From contig JABAKD010000029.1 of the NCBI GenBank assembly GCA_012845835.1, forward strand, positions 7,373,484 to 7,437,483: a stretch of DNA of 64,000 nt, given 5' to 3'. Made by a program: the position numbers and the translations under genes. This document shows positions 1-12,098 of this stretch, piece after piece (the first letter of the stretch is position 1; every line of letters starts with the position of its first letter). This stretch comes from Undaria pinnatifida. Its lineage: Eukaryota > Sar > Phaeophyceae > Laminariales > Alariaceae. The notes beneath the pieces are model-generated. The model saw only the letters and a list, made by a program, of their open reading frames with translations, searched no databases and had not been told where the DNA came from.

Positions 1-591
1 CCACGGTTCCAAATCGATACGCTGTCACTCTAATATTTAAATACTAGGGCTTCGCTCGCGGGCGGCTGGACGCCGCCCGCTACGCTCGCGCAAGGCAAGG
101 AAGAATGCAACTAAAAACATGTGAAGAGGGGGCCCACGATTTGGTGCGGACAGCGATTTGATAATGCCAAGAGCTGCTTGTGCAAAGCAAATTGCCTTGT
201 TGTTGTGCTCAGCTGTGTTGTGTGCTTTTGGTACCGGTGTTACGTTCTGATCGGCGGTACGGGGGTACTTTGCGTGGGGGAAAAAACAGGGGGCCGTGCA
301 AGATCGAATACATCATGTAGAAAAAAAAAAAGTATAGACTATAGTACACAACAACACGTATTATACCCGGTACTGCTCTAGTCTATGTTCGAAAGAAAGG
401 ACACAACGCAGCACGACACAGCACCGCAGCGAAGGGCACACGGCACCGCACCGCACGGCTCCCCACGGCGCTACGCTGAGCTGCTGGGCTGTATAAAGCC
501 GGACTGACCTGAGCTGGGCGTGTATTGTGATCCAACAGCGTAGTACTTGATAGTATGTACAAACCTGGTGTAGTAGTACCGGTATGTACTA

Positions 592-760
592 CTATAAGCC
601 TCAAGGTCTTCTCGTAGGTTCGAATCCCGGTGTCATCGGGGAAAGAAAATGATCCTCATAAAAAATAAATGGATATCAACGTGACTTTGTGGCCTTCTAG
701 TAGATAGACTGTCCACTTATAAGCCTGGTTTTCGTTAGTTGAATCCAGGCGTCATCGGGG
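592..760 (+). repeat. Two tandem tRNA-like B-box segments (SINE-like), copy A
   Basis: The segment at 592-641 carries GGTTCGAATCCCGG, a good Pol III B box, followed by GTGTCATCGGGG and an A-rich tract. The segment at 681-760 carries a related but weaker box, TAGTTGAATCCAGG, and the same GTCATCGGGG tail, preceded by a tRNA-like GTGGCCTTCTAGTAGATAGA. No complete cloverleaf can be drawn, so these look like tRNA-derived SINE heads rather than functional tRNA genes. Confidence 0.5.
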
Positions 761-3170
761 AAAAAAAAATGTCCTCTTAAAAGAATCGATATATTTTATA
801 TAAATATTGAAAAACGTCAGCTGTGAGTACGACCGGTTGAATGGTTGAAACTCAAAGCAAGAAATCAAAGAAAAGCTGGACCAATTGTAAACGTTCAGAA
901 GAAAATGAAAAACGAGTTCGAACGAATCAAATTCAAAGGAGATAGTAGAAAATGAACGAGGAAACAACTGAAAAACGAAAAAAGTACAATAATTGTCATA
1001 ACTGGTCCACAGCTTAAGCTTGCTCCTGTTGTTGCCTTGTGCTGTGTGCCCTTGGGCGCATTACAAAAAGCTCGCATGGACGTCCATTAAAATGCAAGTT
1101 CAACTCCCTCGCATGGACGTCCTTTAAAATGCATATTCAGCTCCCGAAGAAACAAAGTTGCAAGTTCAACTCCCAAAAACAAAAGTTACTTGGAAAAAAA
1201 GAGATGAAAAAAAAAAGTTAAAAAAACGTTCAGAACATGGGCTGACCTGAGCTGGGGGTGCGTTGTGACCCAACAACGTATTATGTACAAACTTATTACT
1301 GGTACGTGGGATGATACTGCGAATGAATGTTACTGGCATGTACGAACTATTAAAAGTACCGCAAAGCACGCAGCATGGCAAAGCAGCAAAGCACGTCAAA
1401 GCACAGCGCTGCGCTCTGCTAAGCTAGAGCTGCAGGGCATCGCAGGGCACTGCACGGCGCTGCGTTGCTGCGAGCTATAGCGCTGCGGTGGGGTGCTGGG
1501 CGGTGCGAAGCTGATGAGCCAAGCCCAGATCTCAGCTGACGAAACTCGGAGATGCCAGAGGGAAGCACCAACCGAGCGCTTTCGGCACGAAGATATTTGT
1601 AATTTCCCCAGCAACTAATTGGGAACTTCGGGACGGTTCTTTCCCCCAGCAACTAATTTTCTTTTCGGCAATTACGGGCTGAGAAGGGCTGAGAGGGGGG
1701 AGGATATGCCGAGCGAGACCTCCGAGGGGGTCGAGGTCTAAGTAATTAAGTTTACATGTATATATTTTCAGGACGTCAGGTAGGTGTGAGTTCGGCGAAT
1801 TTCAAGTCATACTCATATATTTTGAATCTGCTTGTTGGTACTTAAGTCTTGTACTATGCTATGTGGGTGATTTTTTTTTGGGAGGGATCCTTTTCTTTTA
1901 TAAATGAATGTTTTATTTGTTCACGCGTTTTCCGGATGTCATCTTTTAATTTCTGCTCTTCTTGTACAACATCTCAAAACAAAATATTTAGTCTAGACTA
2001 GACTATATATTTAGGATTTTGGTTATTATCTAGATCGCGATCTCACCCAATCAATCATAGAGATATCGGTGGGCGGTCTAACTTTGATCCGTTAACTCAT
2101 CAAACTGGCCCGTCAAGCCACCAAGGAATATTCACGTGTATTAGCTTTGTGGGGACTTCCCTAACGGCTGTCCGTCAAGGGGCAAGAACACCGTCAACAG
2201 ACATAGTCTATATCTTCGGTCCGATCCGTTACCGCATTTTTTCGAGTAAATGTAGAACTTAGCAACGGTAAAGGATTTTACAAAGAAAGGCATTGGTCTA
2301 TCAAACTGTCCCTGCCCGGCTGATCGGCTGGATGTTCACGTCGTGACACGATCTGACGAACAAAGGTGCCAAAACATCAAAACGTCAAAATAAGTGTCGA
2401 ATGTCGAAATAATGTCAAAAACCGTCACAAACCTTGTAGCCAAATGATTCAGGAAACAAACGGCAATTTAGGCCTGTGACGGACGACCGCCGAGACGAAT
2501 ATATAATATTTCTAGTGAGTGAGATCCAACAACCACAGGTAGGTACTACTACTATAAATACAATTAGTATTATAATAGTTGTTCCTGCCTAACGCCGGTG
2601 CGCGCGAGGCCCATGTACGGCCATTCTAGCATCCCAGTTCTGGGCCTCGTCGTCGGTTGTGCCAGGTTGTGTGCCAGGCTTTTAGTGGAACCATGCCGAC
2701 AGATATTCTCATGGAGTAATTACTGATTCGACGGTATTCGTGCTTTATTTGGGATGCCAATATAATACCGACACAACAGCAGAGGCGCGTATGTATGCAC
2801 GTACGTATTGATCGCGGCAAAGTACCATTTATCACGGATAACAGCACACCCCTCTTGCCAAAGAACACCCGCCGGGGGTATATTTTTTTCATCGTTTTTC
2901 GACAGACACTTTAGACTAATACCGCGCCCCTTTCGGACGTACACCTGAAAACATGGAGTATCACACCCCGTGGACACCATTCACCTACAACACGCACGCT
3001 CCGATAAGGGTATCTGCACGTACCAACATGGAGGCAATTGCTGCGCCCCATCACAGTGGGTCGATTGAGCCTACGACCCGGACCGCACCGGTACCTGTGC
3101 TGCTGCCGCGCCTCGAGCGGGGGTCAAGTCTACTTTTTCTGGCTCCATCCCGCCTAACGGTACCAGTACT

Positions 3171-3223
3171 GGTACTGCCACTCCTGCCGTGGCGCAAGCC
3201 CCCACGGTAGGAGTGGCAGTACC
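3171..3223. repeat. Strong hairpin, 22-bp arms, 9-nt loop
   Basis: The arms at 3171-3192 and 3202-3223 are inverted complements with one mismatch (GCC against ACC in the middle), starting GGTACTGCCACTCC. The structure is preserved in the duplicate at 45531-45583. Its role is unknown; it could be a structural element of the mobile unit. Confidence 0.7.
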
Positions 3224-5607
3224 CGTACCAGTGAAGCGCAAAGCGCTCTGGCAGCAGCGCCCAACACCTCAGCCGCAAGGCCTGAGACCATGGCAGCAGC
3301 TCCGGAATTGTCAGCCACTCACACCCCCTTCAGTCTGCTGGGGCCTATTTACACTCCAGAGCAATCAAAGGTACCGCTAGCCCACCCCCTCGTTCTCACA
3401 CCTCCTGGCATCTGGCCGAGTCTGTTTCCACTCGTTATGATAGCAACCGACGTCCCGTTATCAAACCCGATTGTTATCACACCCCCGAGCTGCGGGGTTC
3501 CCGCGCACGGTGCGTATCACCGGGGGTGCGCTCGATACCTCACCCCCTGTATAAAAAAGCGCCCCCGTTGATGTATTCTCAAAGGTACAAAGTTTATCAC
3601 CGGGGTGTGCTTTCATCCATGTTATACGGTACGTACACTCGTACAGTATCACAGTAAGACAAACTGCTTATGCCGAAAATTCCACTGCTGTGCACTATTA
3701 ATACAATAGTGTTGTAATGGTTGTACTGTTAGTTAGGGGTATATCTACTGATGATGGTGTCGGTGTGTGTGCTGCTGTCGTTGCTCTGGCGCTTGGAGGT
3801 GTTTAGATGTACAGCAGCAGACAGTACTTGCTAGCAAGCTCTGCTCGTTGTACTGCTGTAAACTACAGCGTACTGTACTGTTACTGCGTGTTGCTCTACA
3901 CGCGGTGCCGGTGGGTGTGCTTACAGCAGTCTTACTGTTGTGCCGGTGTTTGTGCTGTGTCTGAGTGTAGATGTAAAGTCTCGCCCCTGGGTTGTGCCAG
4001 GTTGTGCCAGGCTTCTCGGGGGATCGTGCAGATAATAAAAATAAAGCGGACTTGGGCACAATTATTGCTGAAGAATCATCATGGAGTCTGTGGAGTATTA
4101 GACAGGCAGCACGTTTGACACGATAACCCGAGAAAATACATCTATCCGTACTACGTCAGCCTTGGGCCACCTTATACGATGTATGTTGGGTTTTGTTTCC
4201 AAAGACCTGGGTTGTTCGAGCGACTTGATAATCTGAAATCCTAATGAGGTTTAAACCACGCCGGGGCAAGGGGCAAGCAAGTACTTGTGCGAAGATAAAA
4301 GGGAGAGGACATTGGAATCTCACGCGGCCACAACAGACAGAGTGATTGTCCCACACCAGCTCGACCGAGAAAAGGTTGTTTGTGTGTGGCGGACTCCTTC
4401 GTGATCGCAGATGAACAATGGATGCTAAATTGGAGATACGGCGTGGCGGGTTGAGGGAGAGAAAAACTCTTTGGGCTTGGCGATTTGTTTACTTGAAAAG
4501 TTGTGTTGGTTTGTCTTCGAAAACAAATGCTGCGATCGTTCGTTTTACGTGCGTTTGGGTGAGAAATGTCTCAACAAGTGTTTTTTAGGCGAGACTGGCT
4601 GCAATTTTTTTCGAAGAGAAGCAAGAAGTCTTAAGAGGTGTCTGCCTGTTGCTTGCTATTGATTGGTATAGGTACAGCAAAGGACGGGGAGGCTGCCATA
4701 CATTGATTCTACACACCTGTCCGCGAGGACGTTGGGTGGGGCTTATATCAGCACGCGTTTGCTCAAATTGGTGCATGCGGGGGACACTTTGTGCAATTCA
4801 TTGTCGAGCAAAAGGTATTCTCCGTATCGAAGCATTCACCCGTTGAAAACTCTCGAGAAGTCTCGACAATCTCTTTCTTCTTTCCTAAGCAGTTCGCAAC
4901 TCGGCAGCAGTCCAAGACATGACAGCGGACGACTGCGCGCAGGCCATAATCGCTCACCTTGATGCAATGGTGGGCCTTTTTTGCCCGGGTCCATGAATGA
5001 CCCCCTCGTCAAGGTCATCTGTCTTTCTCGACCGCCGCAGAAGGGGGCGTTGTCGTTGGTGTTGTTATGTTCGTGGCCGCCCTTGCTTGTTGTGGGCGTT
5101 TTCGTCAGGTGGGGGCTTTTGTACCAAAACAAAACATGCAGACGAAATTTCTAGAAACCCCTGGACGGACATCAAATGTCCCCCAGGGACGGTCTGGTTG
5201 AGTCGTGAGTAGTAGTATCGACTGTGCAGCTACGAGGCTCTCGCAGGGTTTGGCGTTTTTTCTCTTCTTTTTCTTCGTTGTTCACGCGTGCCTCCTGCCT
5301 GCTGTGGTGCTGCCTGCTGTCTGCATTGATTGCCGATTGGTTGTAACCAATGCAATAATAATAGTGCCCGAATCCGTTTCATCTGCTGCGTGATCCCACC
5401 CAGAGCCCGACACAATCTGGGACAACCAGGGGCGAGACTGTGCATTTACACCACAAACACCGGTACAGCGGTAGTACTGTATACAGTGCGCTGAAAATAT
5501 AGTTTACAGAAGAAGCAGTACAAGCATATATTATTAGGCGGACCGGAGCAAATGATGCGTGATGTTGTGTTGGAAAGTTAATATCAGCTGTCGATTTCAG
5601 TATAGTA

Positions 5608-6249
5608 GAATATATGAATACCTCGAGTAATGGTATTTATGTGGTATGCTGTTGAGTTGGTGTTTCTGTGTTCACCCTGGTATTAATTAATTGAACATTC
5701 ATTGCCATATAAGGGATGAATGCTGTTCACACGAAAAAAAGTGGGAACTACACTGTACGTGAATCACAGTGTTTCCGTGGCTCGCTGTGGCGAGAAGGCA
5801 GTTTCGGGGAGGTTCGTGTTGGTGAGCCCAATGGCAAGCAATGTGCTTAGATGGCTTGCTTGGCGAGAATAACCAAAGCATGACTACTCGAACACTGCTA
5901 TACAAGGGGGCAAGGCGGGGGGGGCTCCTCTCCACCTGTGTGGTCGTGGTTTGCTGTTGCAGAAGGTCGTGTGAGTCATTCCTAACGAATACAAATAATT
6001 GTCATAAACAAGTCTGCCATGAACAAGCTCGTGCGAGTTGACAGTGAGAGCTAGAAAGTAAATTCGTGTAGTATCAAGTGCCTCTGGCATTTAGAAGCAT
6101 ATTGATCAAGTCAGACATCAGGAGTGCAGCAGCAAGAAATATTCAGACAATTTTATTTATTCGCCGATTGCTTATGGGGTAGTGCTGTTTTTGCTGTATT
6201 GTGCCTGGTGCTTTCTTTCAGCGCGCTTGCTATCTGCATCATCGTTAAC
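5608..6249. other. No gene recognised
   Basis: I see no long frame with coding character and no splice-supported exon. The first 80 bases match 51760-51836, and the rest is unique within the window. Confidence 0.5.
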
Positions 6250-6340
6250 CACCACCACCATCATCATCATCGTCATCATCATCTTCATCATAATCGTCAT
6301 CTATCATCAATTATCATCATCATCATCCTCATCATCATCG

Positions 6341-6387
<47 letters not shown>

Positions 6388-6628
6388 GTCATCATCGTCA
6401 TCATCTATCATCACCATCGTCATCTACCATCATTGTCATCGTGATCACCATCACCATCATCGTCATCATCGTCATCATAATCATCATCTATCATCTATCA
6501 TCTGTCATCTACCTGGTATCACCTATCATCTATCATCTATAATTCATCATCTTTCATCTATCATCATCATCATCATCGCCATCATAATCATCATAATCAT
6601 CATCGCCATTACCGTCATTGTCATCATG
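6250..6628. repeat. CAT/ATC trinucleotide microsatellite
   Basis: This is a long field of CAT repeats with CGT and CTAT interruptions, pure over 6340-6390. The long His-, Ser- or Ile-rich translations across it are by-products of the repeat. Confidence 0.95.
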
Positions 6629-7659
6629 TCACCTTCACCTAACGAGTGAGGTTGATGCTGCCCAGAAAACCTATTACTGCATATGGGGGGCGTGCATTTT
6701 TACGGACCGGTTGAGGTGCTAGAGACAAGAATTGCTATAGCTGTTCACAAAAATATTGCCAAACTACTGCCGCTTCTCTTTGTGTGATCGGTATGGATAA
6801 CCCCCCCCCCCTCGTCCTAAAATTCCCCGCGGTTCAGCTCGCGTTCAAATAACAAGTACTGAACACAGCAAGTAAAAACTGATCACGGCTTGCCTTTCGC
6901 CAGGCGAAACAAACCAGCCGCTGTCTCCTCCGGCTGCCCGCCCCCACGATTAGTTCCCAGTCCCCGCTTCCTCCATCCTTGACTACTAAAAATTACGACC
7001 CCGCCCCCTACGCAGTTTTGGTATATTACATGGCATTTATTTCCCACTGCTGCCCTTTGTGCTCTCCCCTCCCTGCCTCATATTCGAAACTCAGGTCGTT
7101 AGTGGCATGTAGTTTACCCTTCATGTGACTCGCTGAACACCTAACGGCGCTTCTGCTTGGTCGGTGAAAACCCAACCTGCCCCGTCCCGGCATTGTGCGG
7201 ATACGAGGAGGGTCTACGGTCATACGACTACGGCCATGCATGACATGAGCATCCCCCTCCCCAACTCCTCCCCCCTCCGTCCTCCTCAACTTGTTTTTTG
7301 CTTATGGAATTATTATCTACTTGTTCACTGCTCTTCACGATTGACACTTCGGACTAGGCAAGCAAACGTCCCACCGTGATGGCCCCATCAACTAGCGAAA
7401 TGATGACTGCTGACACGCAAAGAAACGGGTGATGCCATGCAACCAAGACGGCCCGAGCCGTCGGGCACTTGTTTGCTTACCCTGTGGCACCCATCAATCG
7501 ATCATAAGGCAGCTGTTCGCTTACTCCGCGGCATGAACCAATCGACCGCAGTGGAAGAATGGAAAAAAAATCGCCGTCGCAGTGGAAGCAAGTCTCAGTC
7601 TCGCACCACGGAGGAGTGAGCGCCATCATCGTCATCATCACCATAATAAACAGTATCTT

Positions 7660-7800
7660 CCTCCTCTTTCGCCCCCCCCCCCCCCCCCCTCCTCCTCCCC
7701 CTCCTCCTCCTCGCCCCTCCTTCTCCTCCTCCGCATCATCAGCCCTCCTCCTCCTCGTCCACGTCCTCCTCCCCCCCCCACCACCCCCCGCTGCTCCTGT
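7660..7800. repeat. C homopolymer and CTC-rich tract
   Basis: A run of C begins at about 7671 and is followed by CTC/CCT-rich sequence. The opposite strand is G-rich. Proline/serine frames here are repeat artefacts. Confidence 0.85.
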
Positions 7801-9089
7801 TCCTCTTCATCGTCAACATCACCATGATCTGCCTCGTTCTCATTCAATTCATCAATAAATGATTCATGAGGCCCGTGGTTCCCGCCCATTCCACTTACCC
7901 AATTTTGGGAAACCCATTTGGCAAAAATCACAACACAATAAAAATATATTATTTCCCTTAACCCTTCCACCACACGCTGCAAATGTAACACGCTACACTC
8001 CTTCCCAGGTAAGTTTTTCAGCCAAACAACTCGAATGGATGTCGTCATTGAAAAATAAGGACTGCCAATCTCCTTCACAAGCACGACTTCCACATGTAGC
8101 TTGTCGGTGGCGTACTATAGATAGTTGGACCAAAACAAGTGCTGGGCTGAAGTTTTTGTCGTCTGCATAGACGCCGTCGATGCCACGCAGCGAGTCCACC
8201 CCCCGCATTTCGGTGACATCTTCAAGCTCGACGTCTACCGGTGGTTCTGTGGGGTACGTAGAACAGCAATGTAGGGTACGTGGAAGAGCAAGACATCACG
8301 AAGCACGGCGATCGAAATGGGGCCGACGCCGTCAAGATTAGAGTTTTCTGTTGACGGTCTAGGCCTTACCCGTCAGAGCCTATTGGGAGGTAACGTATTA
8401 GTTTTAGCGTGGATTGTTTGTTACTTTCTGTCCTTGACGGCTGTCCTTGACGGCTGTCCGCCAAGGGGCACGAATGCCACCATACGACATATTTGCTCAG
8501 GACAAGCGCGATATGACAAGAGAAGTAAATTATGTGCTACAAGCAGCCCGTAAGAGTATTGGGTTCATGTGGGACTCAAAGATACCATGTGGATGTACGG
8601 ATGGAATCAAACCAATATCAACACCGCTGTTAAAGATAGTATCATACAGATGTCGAGCTTCGTAGGAATTCGCGCAGCAAGGTGTTTGGCAAATGTCGTC
8701 AACGTCTTCGCGTGGGTGGTGGTTGGGACGTTTCAGGCGACTCCAAAAGAGGCTCTCGAAAGAGAGGCAGATGCACATATACTCTTGCACTATCTGTCAG
8801 CATTTTAGAAGCTCACATTCGCTTGTGTTTATTATTTTTGTGTGAAAAGCGCTGTTGCGCCACCCAGCACAACACGCAGGACAGCTCAACCCCTGGGACG
8901 AACTTCAGAGCCGGTGTTCTACAAAACAAGGGGAGGGGGGGGGTTCTCATCTATTGCTTGCCTTAGTCCTTTGGCCATCGACCACGCATCCCTTTCGAGA
9001 CGGAGCACCGTTCCTACTCCTATAAAACAGACACCTCCAACATTTGGGCGCTTATTAAGCTTTTTCCACATATTACATGAACAGCTTTT
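7801..9089. other. Unassigned sequence, possible decayed coding remnants
   Basis: No convincing gene is present. Around 8470-8790 both strands show frames of about 50-86 codons with protein-like composition, but without a recognisable domain or a consistent splice signal I cannot choose between them. A short direct repeat, GACGGCTGTCC, lies near 8436-8461, and a related motif is at about 2166. Confidence 0.4.
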
Positions 9090-10330
9090 CGCTTATACTC
9101 GTATCCACTTCCTGTTTCGCCGTCTGTGGCCACCATCTATATCAACCATCTTTTTCTCGCTACTTTCTAGTCTACCAAACTCTTCCATGTCACATTCGCA
9201 TTCGTCTGATTTCCTCATCTCCTCCCCTAACGCATTCCGTTCCTCTTTGTATATTTTACTTTCTCCTTCTATGCGAGTCGTACTCTCTATTGTTGCGCAC
9301 ATATCATTCTTCTCTTTGGTAGGTCCAGGTCCCCTACACGAAATCGCAGGTTCAGCTTTTCGCGTAGTCCATTGGGCCGTGCAAATACGTTTTCATTCCA
9401 ATATCTTCCCTCAATCCCCCGTATATCTCGTAAGTGTTTCTCCTCAATCGCCAAATTTAGTAGCGCTAGCCTTTCCCTTTCTTCTGCCTTATTGTTTCCT
9501 TCTGTTTTGTACCCGCCAAACTTCTTCACGGACAGCACCTTTTCTTGTTCTCCACTTAAACCCTTCCATATTTGCTCGACTACGCTATCCCATCTTGTTC
9601 CTGCTCGTACTTTTGATATTTTCTCCCGTCATGCAGCCCTATCAGCTACAGCTAGCAACCTCTTTTCTGGCATATTCCTTGCATCATATTGCCATTTCAC
9701 ATTTCTCACGTCTTTGTTTGTTTTATGTGGGTACATTCCCAGCTCTGCTCTCAACATTGTATTACTCGTCGTACTTGAGCATCCTAGTGTTTTTAGCTGC
9801 TGTCATCTGCACTGGTCTACGATCGGTACGTCATGTTCTCGCCACTTCCATCTGAAGTTTACCGGATTCATCTTATTTCTGTTACATAAAACTACGTACG
9901 GCGCACGTTTTTTACGTTCGCTGTCACTCTCCATTTCCTAGTGTACTCTAGTGCCGTCTCTATCTGTTCCTGCAATCCTTCGGGTGTTTCTGATATCAAC
10001 ACGAAATTATCCGCAAACATCAACCCTGACAACGTATCTTCCCCAATCGTGACTCATTGCTTTGTTGCTTCGGCTGCTACTATTATGTCATTACTATTTA
10101 CCTTCAATACGGTTGGGTGATAGTGTACATTCCTGTGCAACTCCTTATAAAATATTAACATACTTGGATGTTTCCCCGTCCAGCATCATGGCACTTCTCG
10201 CACACGCCGTCATATTTGTTCATCATTCTCCATATCTTTCTTTCGATCCCAAATTCCCAACATAATTCATCTCTTCACCTCTGTTTGCCTCTTTTTCTCG
10301 AAAAAGAACAACAGCGGCACTTTCATGTCT
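9090..10330 (-). mobile_element. Decayed LINE (non-LTR retrotransposon) reverse transcriptase remnant
   Basis: On the minus strand the sequence reads, across several frameshifts and stops, as the second half of a LINE reverse transcriptase. Near 10140-10200 is a motif-B-like GVAQECTLSP, preceded by MLDGETSKYVNIL. Near 9990-10020 is the catalytic motif-C region, GLMFADNFVLISETPEGLQ, where the normal second aspartate (ADD) is Asn. Downstream come WRVTANVKN, LRAELGMYP, NMPEKRL, KFGGYKTE and LRFRVGDLDLP, the familiar order of this LINE type's thumb and C-terminal region. The changed ADD box, an in-frame TAG after the WRVTANVKN segment, a TGA near 9635 and the frameshifts make it inactive. Family assignment rests on remembered motif order. 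The long plus-strand frames over 8842-9941 are antisense shadows. Confidence 0.85.
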
Positions 10331-10516
10331 AGATTTTTTGTTGTTGAGCTGTCATTCGAATGGTGTTTAACGTCTCCTTTCTGCGCTACCTGTGCGAGAA
10401 GGGGCAGTCTGTATTTTTTTTCTGCATGTCTAGTGTCTGGTAGCCTGTTTTGCAGCGACTATTGCCATTCGACGCCAACCCATCAACGCCTACAGGTGTG
10501 TGTGTGGGGGCGGGGG

Positions 10517-10606
10517 TTAACGCCTTTATAACTGGAAAACTGTTTTTGGGGACAAATTATTCGGAGTTAGTATAGGGAGGGGTTTTGGGGCTCTAAAAGG
10601 GGGCGG
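10517..10606. mobile_element. TTAA-type MITE, copy 1
   Basis: It begins TTAACGCCTTTATAACTGG, continues with the shared core TGTTTTTGGGGACAAATTA, and ends GGGGCTCTAAAAGGGGG. The right TTAA is lost in G-rich sequence. See the copy at 26066 for the insertion evidence. Confidence 0.75.
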
Positions 10607-10710
10607 GGGGGGGGGTCGTAAGGATTGGAGCGGGTCGACTATGTTTGGGCATTGTCAACGGCCTAGGAAAAGCGTAAACCTGTACACATAATTTACACCC
10701 TGCGCGCGCG

Positions 10711-11184
10711 TCACGCGTCTCCCGACGTTGCCCTTCGGACGCGCCACCTACCCCACCAGCGAGCGACGCCTACTTCTTGTGGTCGATGCTGCAATCGATA
10801 TTTGATTTCTGCGCTACTTTCCTCTGAAGACCCAACTAGGTTAATGTTTAGCGGCGTGGAGCGTGGAAAGGGCAATCGCAAACGCACCGGGTTCATTAGC
10901 ATGTGGTCGTAACCTTCTCTGCTTCTGGGATCTCTCAGGGTGTCGTAGGCCTGCTGTATCTCCTTGAACTTGTCTTCTGCCGGTTTGACGTTGCTCATGT
11001 TTTTGTCCGGGTGCCACTTCATGGCGGCCTTCCGGTATGCGCGTTTTAAATCGTCCTCGCTGACGTTCGGCTCCACGCCTAGGACCGAATAGTACGTATT
11101 TTTTGATGGTGCTGCTGCCGTACAAAACAATAAGGGGGGGGAGGACAAAACGAAAACGATGGCGTTGGATGGATAGATCTCCAT
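10711..11184 (-). CDS. J-domain (DnaJ/Hsp40-type) protein, 157 aa
   Basis: The frame starts at ATG 11184 and stops at TGA 10711-10713. After a hydrophobic N-terminus (residues about 8-25, ending CTAAAPS, a possible signal peptide or anchor) comes a complete J domain at residues about 30-94. It starts YYSVLGV, has helix II LKRAYRKAAMKWHPDK with the HPD tripeptide at 58-60, and helix III with EIQQAYDTLRDPRSR. J domains stimulate Hsp70 ATPase through HPD. No Gly/Phe region, zinc-finger or substrate-binding domain follows, so this would be a minimal type III J protein, perhaps in the secretory pathway if the leader is real. Residues 100-157 resemble nothing I know and could run through an unspliced donor, so the true C-terminus may differ. 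It is the best domain call in the window. Confidence 0.88.
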   Translation of the reverse strand: MEIYPSNAIVFVLSSPPLLFCTAAAPSKNTYYSVLGVEPNVSEDDLKRAYRKAAMKWHPDKNMSNVKPAEDKFKEIQQAYDTLRDPRSREGYDHMLMNPVRLRLPFPRSTPLNINLVGSSEESSAEIKYRLQHRPQEVGVARWWGRWRVRRATSGDA

Positions 11185-11189
11185 CAGGA

Positions 11190-12098
11190 TTTTTCAATAG
11201 ACGCACCGCTCGGGGTTTACACTCTTCCCGTTGCCGAGATAGTCAATCAAGGAAAAAGTAAGGACGGGGTGGGTGAGTTATATTGCATGGGCGTACGGTA
11301 TGATCCGAGTGGCGTACGGTACAGCAAATATTTTCGTTTCGATTACGATTTTTAGTCCAGGGCATGGTAATCGTGGGAGCAGGGACTGTGTTTTCTCGCG
11401 CTACGATACAACCGGTGTCCGGTGCAATAACGGTTTTGATTTTGGTGTTGGCTTCGATTTATATCTCGGGCCATGCTCTGTCACCTGGCGAAGGGCAGGG
11501 GGCAGGGCGCGGCTCTGGGGTGTCCTTCTTTTCTTCCCGAGCGTTTCTCTCGGGCTTGGTCTGTTCGCTTCTCGGTTCGTGCGGCACACCTGTCCATCTA
11601 TCACGAGACGGCACACCTGTCGGCCAATAAACAATTGGGGATAGGGTGTTCAGCTGATATCGGAATAGAATGTGCACTTCACATCGAAGGATAAGGGTAC
11701 CTTAACACCAATTCGAGACAAAGTTTGGCGTACACTTGAATTGTGCATAACCTTGGCGCCAACCCGAACCCTCTCAAACCCATTTAACCAATCAAAACCA
11801 ATCCACCAAGGTAGAGACGGATCACCCCATTGGTCTCTTGCGCTTTGTGCCTCAACCATGTATGAGAAGGATATAGGCGGTAAGCTCTACTGCGTCGAAT
11901 GGCGAACCAAGCCGTAAAGACCCTGTAGCTCTCGCTGCAGGGGCTCTTGCTGGTGGACACTTGCAACTGCCGTCAACTATTGGTAGGAAACAGCAAAAAC
12001 AAACCCAAGTAGACCGTGTTTCGGCTGCTCTTCATGGGAGATTCCGATCGTCAGACGGGGACACGGAGATTCGGTCACACGTGACAGGCAACGAGCCC
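11190..12098. other. Intergenic, no gene recognised
   Basis: Frames here are short and overlap on both strands. A short motif, CTTGGCGCCAACCCGAAC, at about 11753 has a near copy at about 13198. Otherwise I see nothing assignable. Confidence 0.4.

Larger units (their letters stand above)
1..5607. repeat. Segmental duplication, copy A (truncated by window start)
   Basis: This block matches 42359-47959 nearly base for base over its whole length, with scattered substitutions and small indels; for example copy B carries about 10 extra bases near 42485 and lacks a few near 4040. The offset drifts only from about 42358 to 42352, so the two copies are colinear. Similarity stops at about 5607, where copy A continues into sequence found again at 51760-51836. 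No long open frame is conserved: the short frames in this block sit on both strands and overlap one another, so I call no gene. It contains tRNA-like B boxes near 592-760 and a strong hairpin at 3171-3223. It may be a large non-autonomous mobile element or a simple segmental duplication. Its left end lies outside the window. Confidence 0.93.

Noticed and set aside
592..760. Functional tRNA genes
   Set aside because: Only B-box-like parts are present. No acceptor stem or full cloverleaf can be formed.
2626..3380. Small frames conserved between 2.6-3.4 kb and 45.0-45.7 kb
   Set aside because: Conservation follows from the recent segmental duplication. Several overlapping frames on both strands are equally preserved, so it is no evidence for a protein.
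6124..6649. Poly-His, poly-Ser and poly-Ile frames
   Set aside because: Produced by the CAT microsatellite.
8842..9941. Plus-strand frames of 337 and 189 codons rich in Ser, Leu and Phe
   Set aside because: They are antisense to the LINE remnant, whose minus-strand motifs (GLMFADN, LRFRVGDLDLP) explain the sequence.
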